Assembly (NCBI GenBank): GCA_028753945.1
Contig: JAPNXP010000002.1
Location: 558,001-622,000, forward strand
Reading direction: 5' to 3'
From: Hexactinellida sp. DTS-2022
Lineage: Eukaryota > Porifera > Hexactinellida
DNA length: 64,000 nt
How positions within the stretch are numbered: position 1 is the stretch's first letter; every line of letters begins with the position of its first letter. Both the position numbers and the translations under genes were made by a program. This document shows positions 58,079 to 64,000 of the stretch, in pieces. The notes below the pieces were generated by a model that did not search any database, was not told the origin of the DNA, and saw only the letters and a program-made list of their open reading frames with translations.

Positions 58079-61000
58079 ATGGCGTTACACAAGCTAAAGA
58101 GAATCGGTAAGAAAGCTTACAAGTTTGAGTACAGTCTCGTACTACACAGCCTAACACTAGATCTAAATCTGGCTAAATTTAGTCCCAACCAAGTATCCGT
58201 TGCATTTTCTCGCGGAGGCAAACGTTTGTATTCTAAGCTCGTAAAATGGGAGCCCTCCATCAACAACCCTTCTCACGGACACGTCGTGTGGCCCGAGCCA
58301 GAAAAGCTGACTTCGGTAGTGACCCTCTACAAAGGACTGAAAGATAAAACGTACGAGTGTAAGGAATGGGAGATAAGCATTATAGAAGTCAATCGAGATG
58401 GACACAAGAAGTGTTTAGGGAAGAAGGCTATAAACATGTCAAACTTCATCGGGGACGTGCTAGGCTACAGCCAGGACCTGAAGCTGCGTCTCACGCCTAG
58501 CGGCCGCAAGATAAAACTCCTCACTCTCGACTGTTCCCTGCACTCTCGATTCGTGCGAGCCTGCTTGCCCAGTGACAGCGACACGCACAGCATTAGCAGC
58601 CAGATGAGCGTCTCTGCTCTCAGCTGCATTTCTGACACGGAAGACCTCGACCTGGCGGACCTAGCAGACTTGGAAAGCGAGATGAACGACGCGTTGGGAG
58701 AGTCCTACGAGCCCGAGATAATAAAGCCCTCTCTCTACGCGCCTCCCAGCTACGTGAAGCACGAGGACCTGCTGGCCTGGAGTCAGAACTGCGTGCGGGG
58801 GTTCCACGGAGTGACGATACACAACTTTACAACCTCCTGGCGAAACGGACTCGCGTTCTCAGCTATTATAAACCACCACCGACCCGACCTCCTGGACTTT
58901 GAGAGTCTGGATCCGCTCGACATACCTCGCAACAACAAGATAGCGTTCGAGGCGGCGCACTCTCTGGGCGCGCCCCGCTTGATCCGCCCCGAGCAGATGG
59001 AGCAGTGGCTCGTGCCCGACAGACTCCTGGTGACGTCACTCGTGTACCAGCTGTACATCCGTCTGGAGGCTCCGGAGAACATCCCTACTCCCCGCGACGA
59101 GCTGAGTCGGCCCCACGCCTATTCGCAGTCTCAGAGCGAGCCCTCCCCCCCGCCCGCCCCCAAAGAGAAGCTCAGGAGAACGCTGCCCACCCCGCCCAAC
59201 CCGGCGGGCACCATAACCCCCGAGACCCAGAAGCGGGTGCGGGAGTTCCTCACTGACCTGGACCACACCTCCCCCACCCGCAACAAGGAGCCTTTCAGCG
59301 AGTACCAACAGGACAGGCGACGCAAGGTTATAGAGCTGAACAAGCCGGGCAAATCCGCTAAGCAACACAGTCCCTTCTTCGGGAGGAAAGCGGAACGAAA
59401 GCTGCGTTCGGCGGAGCGTGAGAGACAGGAGCAGCCCTTCATCCCGAAGGAGGTAGGCAGGAACGCTATAGAAGTTACAGAGAGCATCGACATTGATATC
59501 GACTTCGAGTTTGACTCCAAAGACCTGTTCGAGAACGCGCTACTCAACAAAGCAGACAGAGAACTGGCGCCCAAAATAGCCAAGAAGCAGTCTGAGAAGG
59601 AACTGGGATCCATCGGGAAGATGAAGCCTCGAGACTCGCTCCTGGGCATCGTTAGCGACCCGGCTATTCTGCAGGAAGCTAAGATGAGCAAGAAGAAATC
59701 AAAGAAGAACCTCCTGACGCACAACCCTCTCTACTGCCCCCAGGAGCCGGAGGGGTTCTCTTCCTCGGACACGTCTGTCGCGGAAACTGGCACCCCTGTT
59801 GTTCCTTCGAAACTCGCGAGTACTCATAGCTGCAAGCTGAAGGACGCTATCTTCAAGAAGGACTGCTTTGCGAAGCGCGACAAGAAGACTAAGGACCTCG
59901 CGGCTACTCACAGCAAGCCCACCCTACCCGCGGACAGCAAAACAGCTGGTAAGAAGCTGGCGCACATCAAGAGCCGCAGAGACAAGCGGCTCAGACGCGG
60001 CCCGGCCACTAACGTCGAGCAGCAGCACTCGCGTCTGCTTAAGAAGTACGCCTCGGTTCCCCACATGGAGGATATGAGCAGCGACGACCAGTTCCAGAGC
60101 TCAGACGGAGCGAGGTCTGAGGCGGACTCTCCCAAGTTCGCACACATACCACTGCGAATACAGAGGTCCATCAGCTACACGCAGGGAGATAACACGAGTG
60201 AGAATTCCGAGGACAGCGAGCAAGGCTCTGCCTACTCACACCTGCTCTCAACGCAAATATCAGCGACTGACGAGGTGACCGCATCATCCGAGACACACTC
60301 ACACAGACTCCTGGACGCATACGACGCTCGGATCGGGCCGCAGCGGGGCCAGAGTCGGCAGAAAGATCCGAGTCCTAATAAGGGAGGCAGGCGCGCCGTT
60401 ATATCAGCGTACTTTCTAGACGATAGCGCTAATGGTATTGGAGAGGGATTGGCAGAGATGAGAAGGAAATCCGATACTTTGAATGAATTAACTTTCAACG
60501 ACCAAAACAGGAATTCTCTGTTCTCCGAAGAGACGGATTACGTAGCGCACATGCTGAAGAAGCTCTGTAGCATGCAGATATCAATCGACACCAGGCAAAG
60601 AGAGCTAAAGGAGAGGATTGTGGAAACGGCCAGTGGCAACGGTGACAGTCTAGAGAATCAGCTGATGGAGAACCTAGTCCAGCTGGTGCAACAAAAAGCG
60701 CATTTCGACAACAGGTACGACGATCTGATGGCGATAACCGAGGAGAGAGACCCGGCTAAGAAGCGGGAAATGCTACGGAGGGAGCTGAAACACAAGCGGA
60801 AGATGGACAGGAGCATCAAGAGCAGGGAGCAGCTCTGGGAAGAAGAAGTTCTTGAGAAGGAAATAAACGAGCTCGCCAGGGAAATACGTGAAATACAAGC
60901 GCAGCATATATCCCCTATCCATAAAGTACAACAACAAGTTAAACAAGTATCTCCTACACACAATGTAAAAGCTAAACAAGTATCTCCTATTCGCAATGTA

Positions 61001-61150
61001 AAAGCTAAACAAGTGTCTCCTTATCACAATGTACAACAACCTCAGGAAATTTCTCCTACTAACAATGTACAAGCGAAACAAATTTCTCCTATTAACAATG
61101 TTCAACCTCAGGGAAATTTGCTAGACAAGCTATTCAATTTTCTATCTTAG
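58079..61150 (+). CDS. EHBP1: EH domain-binding protein 1
   Basis: Intronless, 1023 residues from the ATG at 58079 (the frame opens 60 bases earlier at a TTG). N-terminal C2 domain (1-165) with LKRIGKKAYKFEYSL, VKWEPSINNPSHGHVVWPEP. The calponin-homology domain is at about 222-332 (EDLLAWSQNCVRGFHGVTIH, FTTSWRNGLAFSAIINHHRP). A long disordered Ser/Pro/Lys middle follows, and then a bMERB coiled coil at about 820-945 (HMLKKLCSMQISIDTRQREL, HFDNRYDDLMAITEERD), the Rab8/10/13-binding module. EHBP1 links Rab8/Rab10 membranes to actin and EHD proteins in endocytic recycling. C-terminal to bMERB there are six repeats of the type KQVSPIRNVKA (about 946-1010), then NLLDKLFNFLS. I see neither the C-terminal CaaX box nor clear NPF motifs of the vertebrate protein. 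Confidence 0.95.
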   Translation: MALHKLKRIGKKAYKFEYSLVLHSLTLDLNLAKFSPNQVSVAFSRGGKRLYSKLVKWEPSINNPSHGHVVWPEPEKLTSVVTLYKGLKDKTYECKEWEISIIEVNRDGHKKCLGKKAINMSNFIGDVLGYSQDLKLRLTPSGRKIKLLTLDCSLHSRFVRACLPSDSDTHSISSQMSVSALSCISDTEDLDLADLADLESEMNDALGESYEPEIIKPSLYAPPSYVKHEDLLAWSQNCVRGFHGVTIHNFTTSWRNGLAFSAIINHHRPDLLDFESLDPLDIPRNNKIAFEAAHSLGAPRLIRPEQMEQWLVPDRLLVTSLVYQLYIRLEAPENIPTPRDELSRPHAYSQSQSEPSPPPAPKEKLRRTLPTPPNPAGTITPETQKRVREFLTDLDHTSPTRNKEPFSEYQQDRRRKVIELNKPGKSAKQHSPFFGRKAERKLRSAERERQEQPFIPKEVGRNAIEVTESIDIDIDFEFDSKDLFENALLNKADRELAPKIAKKQSEKELGSIGKMKPRDSLLGIVSDPAILQEAKMSKKKSKKNLLTHNPLYCPQEPEGFSSSDTSVAETGTPVVPSKLASTHSCKLKDAIFKKDCFAKRDKKTKDLAATHSKPTLPADSKTAGKKLAHIKSRRDKRLRRGPATNVEQQHSRLLKKYASVPHMEDMSSDDQFQSSDGARSEADSPKFAHIPLRIQRSISYTQGDNTSENSEDSEQGSAYSHLLSTQISATDEVTASSETHSHRLLDAYDARIGPQRGQSRQKDPSPNKGGRRAVISAYFLDDSANGIGEGLAEMRRKSDTLNELTFNDQNRNSLFSEETDYVAHMLKKLCSMQISIDTRQRELKERIVETASGNGDSLENQLMENLVQLVQQKAHFDNRYDDLMAITEERDPAKKREMLRRELKHKRKMDRSIKSREQLWEEEVLEKEINELAREIREIQAQHISPIHKVQQQVKQVSPTHNVKAKQVSPIRNVKAKQVSPYHNVQQPQEISPTNNVQAKQISPINNVQPQGNLLDKLFNFLS

Positions 61151-61969
61151 AAGTTAGAACAGTGCTTTGTGTTGATTTGTAAATATAACTAATATGTATA
61201 GTGTCTTATGATAAATAATATATATTCCCCCTTTTGATTGCAAACTAACAACCATGTACCTACAGTTTTGTATTTGTAAAATTATTGGACAGCAATATAA
61301 TGTTAAGGTTTCAGAAGTTAGCTAATCTGTCTAGGACATATGAAATTATGCAGCGACATAATTTTATTTATTAAATATTTGTTAATGAGTAAGGCCAGCT
61401 TCCAATGTGAGATTACATTGGATAGTATAGATAAAATGATTGTAGCTCTAACAAATCTTTTAGAGCTAATATGGACATTGTTTTTGCCGTTTTAATTAAC
61501 TTATATACCTAAACATAATGCAATCAACTTAATTGGTATACAGGTTAATCAAATACTAGAAACTAGTGTGATAAATGGAGTTCATAGTACATTATTACAG
61601 ACAAACTCCTGAAATTAGATGGAGTATGAATATACCTGTAACTACACACAAAACTATTTTAGATTCACGAATACAAAACAACATATACACATCAAAGCAA
61701 ATGCATGTACTATTTAGTTTGAAATGTAAGTCCTGTTATTTAGTCTGACATTTCTATGCAATCTGACATAAGAATTGTACGGCTTAAACAGTTGTCACTT
61801 TATCACTCAACTGTTAAAACTATACCTACTTGTGAAGGCTTTTAAATCCCAAAGCCAAGTCAAACGAAGTTATATATCATATTAGTCCAATTATGATAGT
61901 AGATATGTTATCTGACAAGAAAATAATATAAATAAAGTTGCCAATCGTAGCCACCTTTTATTGCAAGCA
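61151..61969. other. Intergenic stretch, nothing recognised
   Basis: AT-rich 3' flank of EHBP1 and 5' flank of MGAT1. No ORF or inverted-repeat element stood out. Confidence 0.5.
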
Positions 61970-63259
61970 ATGGTATCAACGAATCAGCTACGCTACATTC
62001 TATTCCTGGTTATATTTATAATCCTGTGGTTTTTGGTGTTTATGCACTCAATGCACCGAAATAAATCCATGCAGAAGACGCTAGAAGATAGACTAGCTAA
62101 CATGGATAGGAAATTGGAAGGAAACTTACAACTAAACTTGAGTGAGATTTATAAGAAGTGGTCTGACACAGAACAGAAAGTACTGAGAATCGAGGAAAAG
62201 CTTTTCAGTCAAACTGAGCCTCAAATCCAGACCAAGCGCAAAACCCCTTACACACACAAGATAGCTATCCTTATAATAGCCTGCAACAGAGTAGAGGTGA
62301 AATCAATAATCCAACAAAGCATTGAATTCTCGCAGGATAGGAATATCTTCCCACTATTCGTGAGCCAGGATTGCGGTGACCTCGCTACCCAGCGCGTCAT
62401 ACAAACATTCCGATCTCAGCTGACTTATCTGGAGCACAAGAACACCACCGAGATAGAAGTGGGCCCGAGACAGACTCACCTCCTTGGCTACTACAAAATA
62501 TCGCGGCACTACAAGTGGGCTATAGACCAGGTGTTCGCAGCAAACAAACAGATCGACAGTCTGGTTATCCTAGAAGATGACATGATGATTAGTTTTGACT
62601 TCTTCAGCTATTTCAAAGCTATGCGGCCTCTGCTGGACATCGACGAGACTGTCTGGTGCATCAGTGCCTGGAACGACAACGGGAGGGTCGGTCTGGTGTC
62701 GGACAACTCTCTCTTCTACCGAACGGACTTCATGCCTGGTCTGGGGTGGATGCTGGCTCGCCCTGTCTGGCAGGAGCTGCGCGCTAAGTGGCCGCCCGCC
62801 TTCTGGGACGACTGGATGCGGGGTAACGAGGTCCGCAGGAACAGGGTCTGCATCCGACCTGAGGTCTCCCGCACCAAACTGTACGTGCAGAAGGGCGTAT
62901 CCGGGGGTCTATTCTTCGACAAGTTCTACAAATTCTGGGCTCTGAATGACCAGCCGTTCGACTTCGACTCCTTCGACATAAACACTCTCACAAAGGTTCG
63001 ATACGACCAGACCTACTTCCAAAGAATAGCGGAAGCGAAGACTATATACGCCAGTGATCTCACCCAGGCGAGCCTAGAGCCCTCAGTGGAGTACAAGATA
63101 CTCTACAGAGACTACCAGGAGTACAAGCGACTAGCCATAATGTTTGGGTTGATGGATGACGAGAGGGGAGGGGTCCTCAGGACGGCTTATCACGGGGTTG
63201 TGTCCTTCTTCTATTCCAGCACTCACGTGCATCTGGTGCCGACAGAACTGGTGACGTAA
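61970..63259 (+). CDS. MGAT1: N-acetylglucosaminyltransferase I (GnT-I)
   Basis: Intronless, 429 residues from the ATG at 61970 (the frame opens 9 bases earlier at a TTG). Type II topology: short tail, one helix at about 8-30 (YILFLVIFIILWFLVFMHSM), coiled stem, then the GT13 catalytic domain. Landmarks: ILIIACNRVEVKS, SQDCGD, the metal-binding LVILEDDMMISFDFFSYF, WCISAWNDNG, MPGLGWMLARPVWQELRAKW with PAFWDDWMRGNE, RPEVSRTKLY, and a C-terminal MFGLMDDERGGVLRTAYHGV. Length is as in human (445). It adds the first GlcNAc to Man5 N-glycans in the medial Golgi, the entry to hybrid and complex N-glycans. An AATAAA lies about 40 bp after the stop. All catalytic motifs appear intact. Confidence 0.96.
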   Translation: MVSTNQLRYILFLVIFIILWFLVFMHSMHRNKSMQKTLEDRLANMDRKLEGNLQLNLSEIYKKWSDTEQKVLRIEEKLFSQTEPQIQTKRKTPYTHKIAILIIACNRVEVKSIIQQSIEFSQDRNIFPLFVSQDCGDLATQRVIQTFRSQLTYLEHKNTTEIEVGPRQTHLLGYYKISRHYKWAIDQVFAANKQIDSLVILEDDMMISFDFFSYFKAMRPLLDIDETVWCISAWNDNGRVGLVSDNSLFYRTDFMPGLGWMLARPVWQELRAKWPPAFWDDWMRGNEVRRNRVCIRPEVSRTKLYVQKGVSGGLFFDKFYKFWALNDQPFDFDSFDINTLTKVRYDQTYFQRIAEAKTIYASDLTQASLEPSVEYKILYRDYQEYKRLAIMFGLMDDERGGVLRTAYHGVVSFFYSSTHVHLVPTELVT

Positions 63260-64000
63260 CTAGTTAATGACTCTCTGTAGTAACACAATGTTCATATTTT
63301 TAATAAAGGCCATTTCAATATTATAGTATTACTTTGGTAGGAGATATACTGGGATAACTTCGTTATATTCAATGCTTGGGACCTCTATATACTCTAAATA
63401 GTGTATAGATTTCGTACTTTGGACTATTCGATATAGTCAACTCTCGTTATAACGAAGTGCTTGGGACTTAATTTACATTTCGTTATATCCGACTTCGTTA
63501 TAACGGGATTTTACTGTACATCTGACAGAATTTAAGCCTAAACACCCGGCCTCACGTGTACAACTTTCAGAAAGATTAATAAATTACAGTATTTTATTCT
63601 CAAAAGATCATTACATGTACAATCTGTATACTATGTCAATTGTACATCTATAAACTATACATTGTTGTTATATTAATAGCCAACGATTATTAGCCAGTAG
63701 GGACGTTCATGATATGTGTAGATTAAAATGAGAAGCAAATCAAACTGGGCTTAATATAAATTAAATTAACTTTCTCTTAAAATACGAATATAGCGGTTTC
63801 GTAATGAGCGATTACATAGCGATTAAATTTGCTTAATAATGGATTAGACCACGCAACAATGAAATTGATCCTTAACTAGCTCAATAATATGCTCATTAAA
63901 AAAACTATACTCTGATCAAGTTACAAGAATGAATAGTGCAATTAACAAATAGTCCATTTAATCCAATTCAAATGGCTTCAAAGCCCAAACGAATGTCGGC
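63260..64000. other. 3' flank of MGAT1 and right window edge
   Basis: A polyadenylation-type AATAAA lies at about 63301. AT-rich DNA with one small transposon (63434-63520). No gene recognised up to the edge. Confidence 0.55.
63434..63520. mobile_element. Short MITE, family A2
   Basis: ATAGTCAACTCTCGTTATAA at the left and TTATAACGGGATTTTACTGT at the right, about 87 bp; almost only the inverted ends remain. Confidence 0.75.

Overview
The window is nuclear DNA of an invertebrate animal, probably an early-branching one with a compact genome. The protein set is metazoan: presenilin, an INPP5B/OCRL-type phosphatase, DENND5, EHBP1, UBE4B, USP4/15, a TDRD7-like LOTUS protein, MGAT1. Two cilium-associated genes (enkurin, a DYNLT5-like Tctex light chain) point to a ciliated animal. 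Two coiled-coil/NHL-repeat proteins without RING or B-box are of a kind I associate with sponges. Gene-free DNA is AT-rich and full of short TA-flanked inverted-repeat elements, while coding DNA is GC-richer. A sponge is my best guess, but nothing in the sequence proves it. I recognised no bacterial or viral genes and no RNA genes.

Layout. 1-16.4 kb (all minus strand except one doubtful small gene): the 5' part of NTAQ1, a coiled-coil/NHL gene, a broken partial copy of the next gene, a LOTUS gene carrying two degenerate DEAD-box-like domains, a USP4/15-type deubiquitinase, a three-exon coiled-coil gene and enkurin. 17.4-28.4 kb: mitochondrial citrate synthase in 11 exons. Its introns hold three intronless genes on the same strand (a ubiquitin-like protein ending in Cys-Cys-Phe-Cys, a second NHL protein, a membrane-anchored nucleoside-hydrolase-like protein), a 2-kb inverted-repeat element and many small transposons. 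28.8-35.2 kb: a DHRS4-like reductase and a four-exon inositol 5-phosphatase. 37-41.5 kb: an orphan seven-helix membrane protein (plus) and a DYNLT5-like gene (minus) whose last intron contains METTL6 on the opposite strand. 41.9-50.5 kb: an RNF4-like SUMO-targeted ubiquitin ligase, an unknown coiled-coil protein and UBE4B in 11 exons. 50.8-63.3 kb: presenilin, SIRT4, a dual-specificity phosphatase sharing a 67-bp divergent promoter with SIRT4, intronless DENND5, EHBP1 and MGAT1.

Themes. Ubiquitin biology recurs (NTAQ1 in the N-degron pathway, USP4/15, RNF4-like, UBE4B, a ubiquitin-like protein), as do Rab and endosome trafficking (OCRL/INPP5B, DENND5, EHBP1), but I see no operon-like logic. 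Genes are either intronless (most) or split into many short exons (citrate synthase, UBE4B). For the four spliced genes listed with several exons I worked out splice sites by hand; exon lengths and phases close correctly in each.

The most unusual object is the LOTUS gene at 4931-6997: an extended LOTUS domain fused to two RecA-like domains with eroded helicase motifs, next to a recent deleted duplicate. Second is the citrate synthase locus, where a transposon inserted in one arm of an inverted repeat leaves its own empty site in the other arm and so proves its TA target duplication.
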